Origin: Streptomyces armeniacus
GTDB taxonomy: Bacteria > Actinomycetota > Actinomycetes > Streptomycetales > Streptomycetaceae
Assembly (NCBI RefSeq): GCF_003355155.1
Contig: NZ_CP031320.1
Location: 2,218,369 to 2,282,368, forward strand
Reading direction: 5' to 3'
DNA length: 64,000 bases
Below are positions 10,801 to 18,831 of this stretch, piece after piece (position 1 is the stretch's first letter; each line of letters opens with the position of its first letter). Under the pieces are notes generated by a model. It did no database searches. It saw only the letters and a program-made list of their open reading frames with translations, and was not told the origin of the DNA. Both the position numbers and the translations under genes were made by a program.

Positions 10801-11943
10801 ATGGCGAAGAACAGCACCCCAACGGCCACCGTCCCCGACACCGCGTGGCTCGGCCGCGGGCGCCACCTCGGGCCCGATCCCGAGCTCGACGTCCAGCGCA
10901 ACCTCATCGCCCTCAAGGCGGCCGGGGTGCTCGACGACTTCCTGGAACTCGACCCCGCGGAAGCGGCCCGTTCCACCGCGCTGCACCCGCGCGAGGCGGC
11001 CGCGGACCCCGGCCCGTCGGCCCGTCGGCTCTTCGAGGCGCGCTGGCGCCCGGAGGAGGGCGTCACCGTACGCGCCCAGCTCACCACCTACGAGCCGCCC
11101 GCACGGCGCAAGGAGACCGAGGGCGTCACCTGGGTGCTCGCCGCGGAGGCGGAACAGGCGTGGGCCATGCGATGGACCTCGCCCGTCACCATGTTCTGGC
11201 CCGACGTCGACCAAGGGGCCTGGAACCACGACACCGTCCCGGACGTACGGCTGCGCACCGCCAACCACCTGCCCAAAGACGACGACGACCTGCGCCGCCG
11301 GCTGCGGGACTGCACCCGGCACAGCTGGTACCTGCACATCCTGGTGCACGAGGCGATGACACCCGCCCCGCCGGGGCAGCGGCCCGTCACGGCCTTCCTG
11401 CCGCCGAGCCTGCGGCACCGCGTGGTCGAGCACCGCGCCACCCCCGAGCAGGCCCGGATCGCGGACTTCGCCCTGAAACGGGAGTTCAACGCCCGGATGC
11501 CGCGCGGCGGAGCCATCGTCCTGCCCGGCATGCCGCAGCACCCCGACTACGACCCGGAGCGCTACACGGTCCGCAGCATCTTCCTGGACGGCAGCGAACC
11601 GGCCGAATTCCTCGACCGGGTACAGGAGTTCGCCGCACTGCCCCGGCCCCTGCCGCCCGACGCCGAAGTGGCCCTGACCCGGCTGCGGCACGGCTGGCAC
11701 CTGCTCACCCCGGACGAGGAGCTCGCCCACGCCAAGCGCATGGTCACCAAGTACGCCGAGGCACTGGAGTCCATGACGCAGTCGCGCGACCTGTACAAGG
11801 AGGCGGCCGAGGCGGCACAGGCCGCCCTCGCCGCCACCCCGCGCCCCGAGGGCGCGCCCGCTCCCGGCGCGGCCCGGCCGGAGGGCTCCACGCTCGGCGG
11901 ACTCACGAAGGCGTTCGGCCGCTTCCGCGGCCCGAACCGCTGA
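10801..11943 (+). CDS. Hypothetical protein, 380 residues
   Basis: I do not recognise the family. The protein is soluble, with no signal peptide or membrane segment. It has an Arg/Asp-rich middle (LPKDDDDLRRRLRDCTRH), a conserved-looking core (HSWYLHILVHEAM), a predicted helix near residues 305-345 and an Ala/Pro-rich tail ending GLTKAFGRFRGPNR. The ATG at 10801 (MAKNSTPTATVPDTAWLG) is the natural start, although no clear ribosome site precedes it; CATACTTGT about 40 bases upstream could be a -10. It stands alone between the HTH-MurA gene and a YbdK-like ligase, with hairpins on both sides. Codon use is like its neighbours. Confidence 0.75.
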   Translation: MAKNSTPTATVPDTAWLGRGRHLGPDPELDVQRNLIALKAAGVLDDFLELDPAEAARSTALHPREAAADPGPSARRLFEARWRPEEGVTVRAQLTTYEPPARRKETEGVTWVLAAEAEQAWAMRWTSPVTMFWPDVDQGAWNHDTVPDVRLRTANHLPKDDDDLRRRLRDCTRHSWYLHILVHEAMTPAPPGQRPVTAFLPPSLRHRVVEHRATPEQARIADFALKREFNARMPRGGAIVLPGMPQHPDYDPERYTVRSIFLDGSEPAEFLDRVQEFAALPRPLPPDAEVALTRLRHGWHLLTPDEELAHAKRMVTKYAEALESMTQSRDLYKEAAEAAQAALAATPRPEGAPAPGAARPEGSTLGGLTKAFGRFRGPNR

Positions 11944-11954
11944 GCAGTCCGAAC

Positions 11955-11981
11955 GGCGGGCGGCGCCCGAGGCCGCCTGCC
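11955..11981 (+). terminator. Hairpin after the 380-residue hypothetical gene
   Basis: GGCGGGCGGC (11955-11964) pairs with GCCGCCTGCC (11972-11981), 10 bp including one G-U, loop 7. It lies 11 bases past the stop. Confidence 0.5.
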
Positions 11982-12019
11982 GAAGTGACAGGCGGACCAC
12001 GTGGACTGATGCTGAGGGG

Positions 12020-13186
12020 ATGAGCGGATCCCCTGCCTCTCCGCGCGCGGCACCGCCGGGAGACGCGCCGACGATGGGCGTCGAGGAGGAGTACTTCCTC
12101 GTCCACCCCGGCACGCGGGCCCCGCAGCCCGCCGGCAGCGCCGTGGCCGCCCACGCCGCGCGGTCGGTGGGGGACCTGGTCACGGGCGAGTTCACCGAGT
12201 ACCAGGTCGAGGTCCGGACGCCGCCCCGCGCGGACGCCGCCGCCCTGTGCGCGGAGCTCGTACGGCTCCGTGGGGCGGCCTGCGCGGCCGCACGCACACA
12301 GGGCCTCCGCCTCTGCGCTTCGGGCACGGCCGTCGCACCGGTCGGCACCCAGGCGCTGGGCGACCACCCCCGGTACCGGGAAGGAGTCGCCCAGTACCGG
12401 GCGATGCTCGACGACTTCGCGATCTGCGCTCTCCACGTGCACGCGCACTGCCCGGACCGGGAGGCGGCCGTACTCGTCTCCAACCACCTGCGGCCGTGGC
12501 TGCCGCTCCTGGTCGCGATGGCCGCCAACTCCCCGTTCCACCACGGCCGCGAGACGGGATACGCCAGCTGGCGGGCCGTCATCCGAAGCCGCTTCCCCTG
12601 CCTGGGCCCGCCCCCGTACGCGGAGTCCGTGGAGGCGTACGAGCGGATGGCGGAGGCGATGGAGCGGTCGGAGGCCATGCTCGACGCCCGCACGCCGTTC
12701 TGGGACATCCGGCCGAACTCGCGCTTCCCCACCGTCGAGATCCGCTGCATGGACGTGCTGCCCGACATCGAGGACACGGTGGCCCTCGCCGTACTCGTGC
12801 GCGCGCTCGTCGTGGCGGGCCTCGGCCGGGTCCGGCAGGGAGACCCGGGGCCGCGGCCCAGCGCCGAGCTGCTCCGGGCGGCGTACTGGCGCGCCGCCAG
12901 GGACGGCTGGACGGGGTCGGGCGTGGACCCGCTGGACGGGAGGGTCGCCCCGTTCTCCGTTCAGGCCGGGTGGCTGGTCGAGGAGGTGCGGCCGGTCCTC
13001 GAGGGGAACGGGGACCTGGCGCTGGTACGGGACTTCCTGCGGCGTCTGGGCACGCGCGGCGGCGGAGCGGAGCGGCAGCGGGCCGCCGAGTCCCGGCACG
13101 GGGGCCTGAACGGCGTCGTCGACGACCTCGTCCGGCGCACGGCCCGCGCCGGTCGCACGGCCCGCACCGCTCCCCGGCCCGCCTGA
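12020..13186 (+). CDS. YbdK-family carboxylate-amine ligase (glutamate-cysteine ligase type 2)
   Basis: A 388-residue member of the GCS2/YbdK ATP-dependent carboxylate-amine ligases, which join glutamate to an amine such as cysteine. The family start signature is clear (MGVEEEYFLVHPGTRAPQP), followed by ICALHVHAHCPDREAAV, WLPLLVAMAANSPFHHG and FWDIRPNSRFPTVEIRCMD. The ATG at 12020 has GAGGGG 3-4 bases upstream. Streptomycetes use mycothiol rather than glutathione and usually carry several YbdK paralogues, so the true substrate is unknown. It converges on a 2OG-Fe dioxygenase gene with only 24 bases between them. Confidence 0.85.
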   Translation: MSGSPASPRAAPPGDAPTMGVEEEYFLVHPGTRAPQPAGSAVAAHAARSVGDLVTGEFTEYQVEVRTPPRADAAALCAELVRLRGAACAAARTQGLRLCASGTAVAPVGTQALGDHPRYREGVAQYRAMLDDFAICALHVHAHCPDREAAVLVSNHLRPWLPLLVAMAANSPFHHGRETGYASWRAVIRSRFPCLGPPPYAESVEAYERMAEAMERSEAMLDARTPFWDIRPNSRFPTVEIRCMDVLPDIEDTVALAVLVRALVVAGLGRVRQGDPGPRPSAELLRAAYWRAARDGWTGSGVDPLDGRVAPFSVQAGWLVEEVRPVLEGNGDLALVRDFLRRLGTRGGGAERQRAAESRHGGLNGVVDDLVRRTARAGRTARTAPRPA

Positions 13187-13210
13187 CCGGCGGTCACCGC
13201 GCGGGTCCGT

Positions 13211-14002
13211 TCAGGACTGCCCGGACTCCGGTGCGAAGGTGACCACGAGGACGTCGCGCCGTGCGGACCGTGCGAGATCGCGCGGGCGGACCCGGGAGAC
13301 ACCGTGCAGGGTGCTGCGGTCGTCGCCGAGGAGCAGCGTGCCCGGCTTGCCGAGGGTGGTCTCGAGGAGCGGCCGGCCGTCGAGCGTGGTCACCGTGCTC
13401 CGCCCGCCGCGGGCGTTGCTGCGGTTGACGAGAAGCGAGGAAACGAGCGTCACTCCGTCGCGGTGCATCCCCTCGGGAGTGGGCTCCCCGGCGTCGTCCG
13501 CGGACGCGACGACGCGGAACGGATGGACCTTCACCACCCATGTCCTGGCCTCGTCCAGGCCCGTGGCCGCGCGGCCCAGGAGGCGCAGAAGCCCGTGCAG
13601 CAGGGGGTCGTCGGCGAACGCGTCGGTCAGCGGCTCGAAGACGCGTTCAACCTCCGTGTACAGGGGGTTGCTGTTCTCGGGCTGGACGAAGGAGGTGTGC
13701 GACAGGGGGCTCGTACGGGCGGTGGCGGCGTCGAAGGAGAAGGCTCCGTACCGGCGGAACCGCCGCGTGCCTCGCTCCGCCGCGTACGTGTCCGCCTCCA
13801 GCTTGTCCCAGTGCCGCGCGAACACCTCCCAGGCCTCGGGCTCCGTGCCCGTACACATGCGAACGCCGGAGGCGGGGACGCGGCACGCGCCGACCGTACG
13901 CAGGGACTCCTCGATTCTCCGCATCTCGGCGGGCGGCGGCTCGGCCGGGACCGTCGTCTGTGCTCGTGACCGGCTGCGGGTGTGCGGGGTGTCGTACTCC
14001 AC
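13211..14002 (-). CDS. 2OG-Fe(II) dioxygenase of the isoleucine-hydroxylase (PF10014-like) type
   Basis: A 263-residue protein, probably a 2-oxoglutarate- and Fe(II)-dependent hydroxylase of free amino acids. The iron facial triad is visible as HRD (GMHRDGVTLVSSLLVNRSN) plus a distal His (STLHGVSRVRP); the segment VVKVHPFRVVA precedes it. I chose the GTG at 14002 (VEYDTPHTRSR) because GAAGGTGG lies just upstream; an extension to a TTG at 14101 adds only basic low-complexity sequence. It has no operon partner on its own strand. Characterised relatives hydroxylate isoleucine or leucine, but the substrate cannot be read from the sequence. Confidence 0.75.
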   Translation of the reverse strand: MEYDTPHTRSRSRAQTTVPAEPPPAEMRRIEESLRTVGACRVPASGVRMCTGTEPEAWEVFARHWDKLEADTYAAERGTRRFRRYGAFSFDAATARTSPLSHTSFVQPENSNPLYTEVERVFEPLTDAFADDPLLHGLLRLLGRAATGLDEARTWVVKVHPFRVVASADDAGEPTPEGMHRDGVTLVSSLLVNRSNARGGRSTVTTLDGRPLLETTLGKPGTLLLGDDRSTLHGVSRVRPRDLARSARRDVLVVTFAPESGQS

Positions 14003-14241
14003 TGTGTCACCACCTTCTCGGGGACCGTGTTGCGAACCGTCGGGCGCCGTTCGGCGGGCGTCGCCGGAGGGGCGCCCGGGGCGGAGGCGGCTCTTGTACA
14101 AATCTGCCGCCTGCCACGCAGGTGTGGGGTTCAGGTTCGGGGGTCGGGCTGCCCCCTCAGCCCTCGGCGGCAGCGTCGGAAGTGGATAAGGGACGGCCCC
14201 CGCGCGCCCCCTCCGCTTTGGTCGAGCGCCTCAGCCAGATT

Positions 14242-14396
14242 CCAGCCCGTCCGGCGTTTGAGGACGGCCCTCAGCCACGATGCTCGCGAGGTTCGCCGCC
14301 GGGCCGCTGGCCCACGTACCTCTGGGAGGCCACCCTGAAGTGGCCCGGCACACGCCGTGGCCGCCCCCGTCCGTCCTCAAACGCCGGACGGGCTGG
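14242..14396. repeat. Dispersed intergenic element with 26-bp perfect terminal inverted repeats, copy 1
   Basis: Positions 14242-14267 and 14371-14396 are exact reverse complements (core CCCGTCCGGCGTTTGAGGAC), 155 bp end to end. A second element at 35300-35422 has the same termini and similar inner flanks (CCACGA after the left arm, GTGGCCGCCCC before the right arm). No transposase is present, so this is a REP- or MITE-like element. It lies in the 14003-14537 gap, which otherwise holds no gene. Confidence 0.8.
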
Positions 14397-14537
14397 GTTG
14401 TGGGCAAGTTACCCATTCGGGTGAAAATCGCGCACGCGTCGGACCACGCCCCGGCCGCCTCGTTACGGTGACGGCGCCACCCGCCACCGCACCGGCCCGC
14501 TTCGCGCGGGCCTCCGTCACCCCGTGCGCGAGGAGCC

Positions 14538-15074
14538 ATGCCCCTGCCTCTCCCGCTGCCCACGCCGCGAGGCGGTGCCCCGGACAGCCCGCTGCGGCGG
14601 CTCAACGACGCCTCCGTACGGGACGCGGAGCGCGCGCTGCTGACCTGTTGCGGCAGTGCCCGGTGGGCACACCGGCTGGCGGCGCACCGGCCGTACCCGG
14701 ACGTGGAGGCGCTGCTGGCCGCCGCCGACGAGGCGAGTTATGACATGACGCACACCGATCTCGCGGAAGCGCTCGCCGGGGAGCGCGTCGATCAGCCGCT
14801 CACCGAGGGGCCCAGCGCGCTCGCCGCGCACACCGCGCTGCGCGCGGCGCACGCCGCGTACGAGGCGCGGTTCGGGCACACGTTCGTCGTGTGCCTGGAC
14901 GATTGCCGTGCCGAGGAACGGGTCGACCTGGCGCTCGTCGGGCTGCGTACGCGGCTGGTCCACGACGAGGACACCGAACGGGCCGTCGCCGCCGAGGAGC
15001 TGCGGCGGCTCGCGCGCGGCCGACTCGCGCGACTGCTCGGCGCGGCCCCGCGCACCGACCCGGCGCGACCGTAG
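14538..15074 (+). CDS. OHCU decarboxylase-like protein, probably degenerate
   Basis: A 178-residue protein resembling 2-oxo-4-hydroxy-4-carboxy-5-ureidoimidazoline decarboxylase, the last enzyme of urate-to-allantoin conversion. The fold signatures are present: an N-terminal LRRLNDASVRDAERALLTCC and a C-terminal YEARFGHTFVVC followed by a helix. The catalytic HPxIG segment expected before the middle helices is not seen; the matching place reads LAEALAGERVDQP. No uricase or transthyretin-like gene is near. It may have a different activity or none. The ATG at 14538 sits very close to GAGGAG. A 12-bp tandem repeat begins at its stop codon. Confidence 0.65.
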   Translation: MPLPLPLPTPRGGAPDSPLRRLNDASVRDAERALLTCCGSARWAHRLAAHRPYPDVEALLAAADEASYDMTHTDLAEALAGERVDQPLTEGPSALAAHTALRAAHAAYEARFGHTFVVCLDDCRAEERVDLALVGLRTRLVHDEDTERAVAAEELRRLARGRLARLLGAAPRTDPARP

Positions 15075-15142
15075 AGGCCGCCGCAGAGACCGCCGTAGAG
15101 GCCGCCATAGAGGCCGCCATAGAGGCCGCCGTAGAGGCCGCC
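15071..15142. repeat. 12-bp tandem repeat, six units
   Basis: Six units of a 12-bp motif (GTAGAGGCCGCC with variants at one or two bases) run from the stop codon of the OHCU-like gene. The first TAG is that stop. Period 12 keeps the reading frame, so in other frames the array reads as repeated Val-Glu-Ala-Ala (plus) or Leu-Tyr-Gly-Gly (minus). The remaining 15143-15403 is non-coding and should hold the sdhC promoter; I see only a TACGAT -10 candidate at 15311-15316. Confidence 0.85.
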
Positions 15143-15403
15143 GCAAAGACAACGGCAGAAGCCGTAGCCAACGACCACCGCAACGGCCTCCCGGCCGCCC
15201 CCGACAGGCCGCGGCCATACCTCCTCGGGGTACCCGAACCCCGGCCGCCCATCCGTGCCTGTTTGATCACACCTGCGGGCCCCCGCCCCTAACTCGCCGG
15301 TAAAGCGTGGCTACGATGGCGACGGCCGGTGGACCGTACCCGGCCGGGCCCGACCGAAAATGGCGGCCGGCCCCTTGTCCCCGCTCCCGGAGGGTTTTGT
15401 TCC

Positions 15404-15784
15404 GTGCCGGCTGGAACGCTGTATCGCGGCCGGGAAGGCATGTGGTCCTGGGTGGCTCACCGAGTCACCGGCGTCCTCATCTTCTTCTTCCTGTTCGTGC
15501 ACGTCCTGGACACCGCGCTGGTGCGCGTGTCCCCCGAGGCGTACGACGACACGGTGGCGATCTACAAGACGCCGCTCGTCAATCTGATGGAGTACGGCCT
15601 CGTCGCCGCCGTGCTTTTCCACGCGCTGAACGGTCTCCGTGTCATCGCCGTGGACTTCTGGTCGAAGGGCGCGAAGTACCAGAAGCAGATGCTGTGGACG
15701 GTCGTGGGGATCTGGGCCGTGCTGATGGCCGGAGCGTTCTACCCCGTGCTGCAGCACACCCTGCGCGAGCTGTTCGGGAGCTGA
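15404..15784 (+). CDS. sdhC: Succinate dehydrogenase cytochrome b556 subunit
   Basis: Membrane anchor of complex II, 126 residues, with three membrane segments. The heme-side motif HALNGLRVI is present, and SWVAHRVTGVLIFFFLFVHV forms the first helix with a conserved Ser/Arg quinone-side region. The GTG at 15404 (VPAGTLYRGREGMW) follows GGAGGG by 9 bases; upstream in-frame codons lack a ribosome site. It begins sdhCDAB; sdhD follows after five bases. Confidence 0.93.
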   Translation: MPAGTLYRGREGMWSWVAHRVTGVLIFFFLFVHVLDTALVRVSPEAYDDTVAIYKTPLVNLMEYGLVAAVLFHALNGLRVIAVDFWSKGAKYQKQMLWTVVGIWAVLMAGAFYPVLQHTLRELFGS

Positions 15785-15789
15785 TCGAC

Positions 15790-16263
15790 ATGGCCACTGA
15801 CATCGAGATGACCGGTACCTCCGGCGGCGACGCCGAGTACGGGCCGGGCAACCCGGCGCCCGTCATCGAGCCGCCGCGGGCGCGCACCGCCCGTACGCCC
15901 AAGTCGACGCGGACGAACTTCGAGCTGTACGGCTGGCTGTTCATGCGGCTGTCCGGGATCGTGCTCGTCGTGCTGGTGCTCGGGCACCTGCTGATCCAGC
16001 TGGTGCTGGACGGCGGCGTGACGAAGATCGGGTTCGCGTTCGTGGCGGGCCGCTGGGCTTCGCCGTTCTGGCAGACGTGGGATCTGGTCATGCTGTGGCT
16101 CGCGATGCTGCACGGCGCGAACGGGCTGCGGACGATCATCAACGACTACGCCGAGCGGGACAACACCCGGCTCTGGCTCAAGATGCTGCTGTACACCGCC
16201 ACGGTGTTCACCGTACTGCTGGGCACGCTGGTGATCTTCACCTTCGACCCGAACATCCGCTAG
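15790..16263 (+). CDS. sdhD: Succinate dehydrogenase hydrophobic anchor subunit
   Basis: Second membrane anchor, 157 residues. A hydrophilic N-terminal tail of about 45 residues precedes three membrane segments starting LFMRLSGIVLVVLVLGHLLI. The heme-ligand helix reads MLHGANGLRTIINDY, the counterpart of HALNGLR in SdhC. It lies five bases after sdhC and 24 before sdhA, so the four genes form one operon delivering electrons from succinate to menaquinone at the membrane. Confidence 0.93.
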   Translation: MATDIEMTGTSGGDAEYGPGNPAPVIEPPRARTARTPKSTRTNFELYGWLFMRLSGIVLVVLVLGHLLIQLVLDGGVTKIGFAFVAGRWASPFWQTWDLVMLWLAMLHGANGLRTIINDYAERDNTRLWLKMLLYTATVFTVLLGTLVIFTFDPNIR

Positions 16264-16287
16264 CGCACCGGGGCTGAGGTTTCTGCC

Positions 16288-18042
16288 ATGAAGATCCACA
16301 AGTACGACACGGTCATCGTCGGCGCCGGCGGCGCCGGGATGCGCGCGGCCATCGAGGCCACCAAGCGGAGCCGTACCGCCGTGCTGACCAAGCTGTACCC
16401 CACCCGCTCCCACACCGGCGCCGCACAGGGCGGCATGGCCGCCGCCCTCGCGAACGTCGAGGAGGACAACTGGGAGTGGCACACCTTCGACACCATCAAG
16501 GGCGGCGACTACCTGGTCGACCAGGACGCCGCCGAGATCCTGGCGAAGGAGGCCATCGACTCGGTCCTGGACCTGGAGAAGATGGGCCTGCCGTTCAACC
16601 GGACCCCGGACGGCACGATCGACCAGCGCCGGTTCGGCGGCCACAGCCGCAACCACGGCGAGGCGCCCGTACGCCGGTCCTGCTACGCGGCGGACCGCAC
16701 GGGCCACATGATCCTCCAGACGCTGTACCAGAACTGCGTGAAGGAGGGCGTGGAGTTCTACAACGAGTTCTACGTCCTGGACCTGCTGCTCAACGAGTCC
16801 GACGGGATCAAGCGGACCGCCGGCGTGGTCGCGTACGAGCTGGCCACCGGTGAGATCCACGTCTTCCGCGCCAAGTCCGTGGTGTTCGCCTCCGGCGGCA
16901 GCGGCAAGTTCTTCAAGGTGTCGTCGAACGCGCACACGCTGACGGGCGACGGCCAGGCCGCCGCGTACCGGCGCGGGCTGCCGCTGGAGGACATGGAGTT
17001 CTTCCAGTTCCACCCGACGGGCATCTGGAAGATGGGCATCCTGCTCACGGAGGGCGCCCGCGGTGAGGGCGGCATCCTGCGGAACCGGGACGGCGACCGG
17101 TTCATGGAGACGTACGCCCCCGTGATGAAGGACCTCGCCTCGCGCGACGTCGTCTCCCGCGCGATCTACACCGAGATCCGCGAGGGTCGCGGCTGCGGCG
17201 CCGACAAGGACCACGTCTATCTGGACCTGACGCACCTGCCGCCGGAGCAGCTGGACGCGAAGCTGCCGGACATCACGGAGTTCGCGCGTACGTACCTGGG
17301 CATCGAGCCGTACACCGACCCGATCCCGATCCAGCCGACCGCGCACTACGCGATGGGCGGCATCCCGACCAACGTGCAGGGGCAGGTGCTGGCCGACAAC
17401 ACGACGCCGGTGCCCGGCCTGTACGCGGCGGGCGAGGTCGCCTGCGTGTCCGTGCACGGCGCGAACCGGCTGGGCACCAACTCGCTGCTGGACATCAACG
17501 TCTTCGGGCGGCGCGCGGGCATCGCGGCGGCGGACCACGCGGCGACGGCGGAGTTCGTGGAACTGCCGGACAACCCCACGAAGTTCGTCGAGGACGAGGT
17601 GGAGAACCTGCGCGACGCCACCGGCAACGAGCGGGTGGTGGAGATCCGCAAGGCGCTCCAGGAGACGATGGACAAGAACGTCATGGTCTTCCGTACGGAG
17701 CAGACGCTCAAGGAGGCCGTCGAGCGGATCGGCGAGCTGCGCAAGCGGTTCCGGAACATCAGCGTCCAGGACAAGGGCAGGCGGTTCAACACGGACCTGC
17801 TGGAGGCGCTGGAGCTGGGCAACCTGCTGGACCTCGCCGAGGTGACGGCTGTCTCCGCGCTCGCCCGCAAGGAGTCGCGCGGCGGGCACTACCGCGAGGA
17901 CTTCCCGAACCGCGACGACGTCAACTTCATGCGCCACACCATGGCGTTCCGCGAGGTGGGCGACGACGGCACCGAGTCGATCCGGCTGGACTACAAGCCC
18001 GTCGTCCAGACCCGCTACCAGCCGATGGAGCGTAAGTACTGA
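16288..18042 (+). CDS. sdhA: Succinate dehydrogenase flavoprotein subunit
   Basis: Catalytic FAD subunit of complex II, 584 residues, oxidising succinate to fumarate. The FAD-binding start (VIVGAGGAGMRAAIEA), the covalent-flavin His (RSHTGAAQGGMAAA), the active-site loop (LTEGARGEGG) and the C-terminal FAD contact (HGANRLGTNSLLD) are intact. The ATG at 16288 has GAGG about 11 bases upstream. Its TGA overlaps the sdhB ATG by one base, so the two subunits are translationally coupled. Confidence 0.97.
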   Translation: MKIHKYDTVIVGAGGAGMRAAIEATKRSRTAVLTKLYPTRSHTGAAQGGMAAALANVEEDNWEWHTFDTIKGGDYLVDQDAAEILAKEAIDSVLDLEKMGLPFNRTPDGTIDQRRFGGHSRNHGEAPVRRSCYAADRTGHMILQTLYQNCVKEGVEFYNEFYVLDLLLNESDGIKRTAGVVAYELATGEIHVFRAKSVVFASGGSGKFFKVSSNAHTLTGDGQAAAYRRGLPLEDMEFFQFHPTGIWKMGILLTEGARGEGGILRNRDGDRFMETYAPVMKDLASRDVVSRAIYTEIREGRGCGADKDHVYLDLTHLPPEQLDAKLPDITEFARTYLGIEPYTDPIPIQPTAHYAMGGIPTNVQGQVLADNTTPVPGLYAAGEVACVSVHGANRLGTNSLLDINVFGRRAGIAAADHAATAEFVELPDNPTKFVEDEVENLRDATGNERVVEIRKALQETMDKNVMVFRTEQTLKEAVERIGELRKRFRNISVQDKGRRFNTDLLEALELGNLLDLAEVTAVSALARKESRGGHYREDFPNRDDVNFMRHTMAFREVGDDGTESIRLDYKPVVQTRYQPMERKY

Positions 18043-18827
18043 TGAGCACCGCAACTCTGGACAAGGGCAAGGGCGCGGACCGCGGCCCCGTCGACTCGGC
18101 GGAGAACAGCGCCTCGCACCTGATCACGGCCACCTTCCGGATCCGCCGCTTCAACCCGGAGGTCTCGGCCGAGGCGTCCTGGGAGGACTTCCGGATCGAG
18201 ATCGATCCGAAGGAGCGGGTGCTGGACGCGCTGCACCAGATCAAGTGGGAGGTCGACGGCACGCTCACGTTCCGGCGCTCCTGCGCGCACGGCATCTGCG
18301 GCTCGGACGCGATGCGCATCAACGGCCGCAACCGGCTGGCCTGCAAGACGCTGATCAAGGACATCAACCCGGACAAGCCGATCACGGTCGAGGCCATAAA
18401 GGGGCTCACGGTCCTGAAGGACCTCGTGGTCGACATGGACCCGTTCTTCCAGGCGTACCGCGACGTGATGCCGTTCCTGGTGACCACCGGGAACGAGCCG
18501 ACGCGGGAGCGGCTGCAGAGCGCGGAGGACCGCGAGCGCTTCGACGACACCACCAAGTGCATCCTGTGCGCGGCGTGCACGTCCTCGTGCCCGGTCTTCT
18601 GGAACGACGGCCAGTACTTCGGCCCGGCGGCGATCGTCAACGCGCACCGCTTCATCTTCGACAGCCGCGACGAGGCGGGCGAGCAGCGCCTGGAGATCCT
18701 GAACGACAAGGACGGCGTGTGGCGTTGCCGTACGACGTTCAACTGCACGGACGCGTGCCCGCGCGGCATCGAGGTCACGAAGGCCATCCAGGAGGTCAAG
18801 CGGGCGCTGATCACGCGCCGTTTCTGA
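18042..18827 (+). CDS. sdhB: Succinate dehydrogenase iron-sulfur subunit
   Basis: Electron-transfer subunit of complex II, 261 residues. The [2Fe-2S] ligands are in CAHGICGSDAM and RLAC, the [4Fe-4S] ligands in CILCAACTSSCPVFW, and the third cluster is completed by CTDACPRGI. The last gene of sdhCDAB. Only four bases separate its stop from the stop of the convergent MFS gene, and no hairpin fits between them, so the two transcripts probably overlap at their 3' ends. Confidence 0.97.
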   Translation: MSTATLDKGKGADRGPVDSAENSASHLITATFRIRRFNPEVSAEASWEDFRIEIDPKERVLDALHQIKWEVDGTLTFRRSCAHGICGSDAMRINGRNRLACKTLIKDINPDKPITVEAIKGLTVLKDLVVDMDPFFQAYRDVMPFLVTTGNEPTRERLQSAEDRERFDDTTKCILCAACTSSCPVFWNDGQYFGPAAIVNAHRFIFDSRDEAGEQRLEILNDKDGVWRCRTTFNCTDACPRGIEVTKAIQEVKRALITRRF

Positions 18828-18831
18828 CGCC

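Noticed and set aside
15071..15142. CRISPR-like regular repeats
   Set aside because: The 12-bp units are adjacent with no spacers and there are no cas genes; the same applies to 58275-58334.
14792..15178. A minus-strand small gene with repeated Leu-Tyr-Gly-Gly
   Set aside because: It is only the translation of the 12-bp array plus the antisense of the OHCU-like gene, with no ribosome site or family.
15739..18054. A long minus-strand open frame across sdhA
   Set aside because: It is a shadow of the well-supported sdhD and sdhA genes; composition is Val/Arg/Leu/Asp shadow type.
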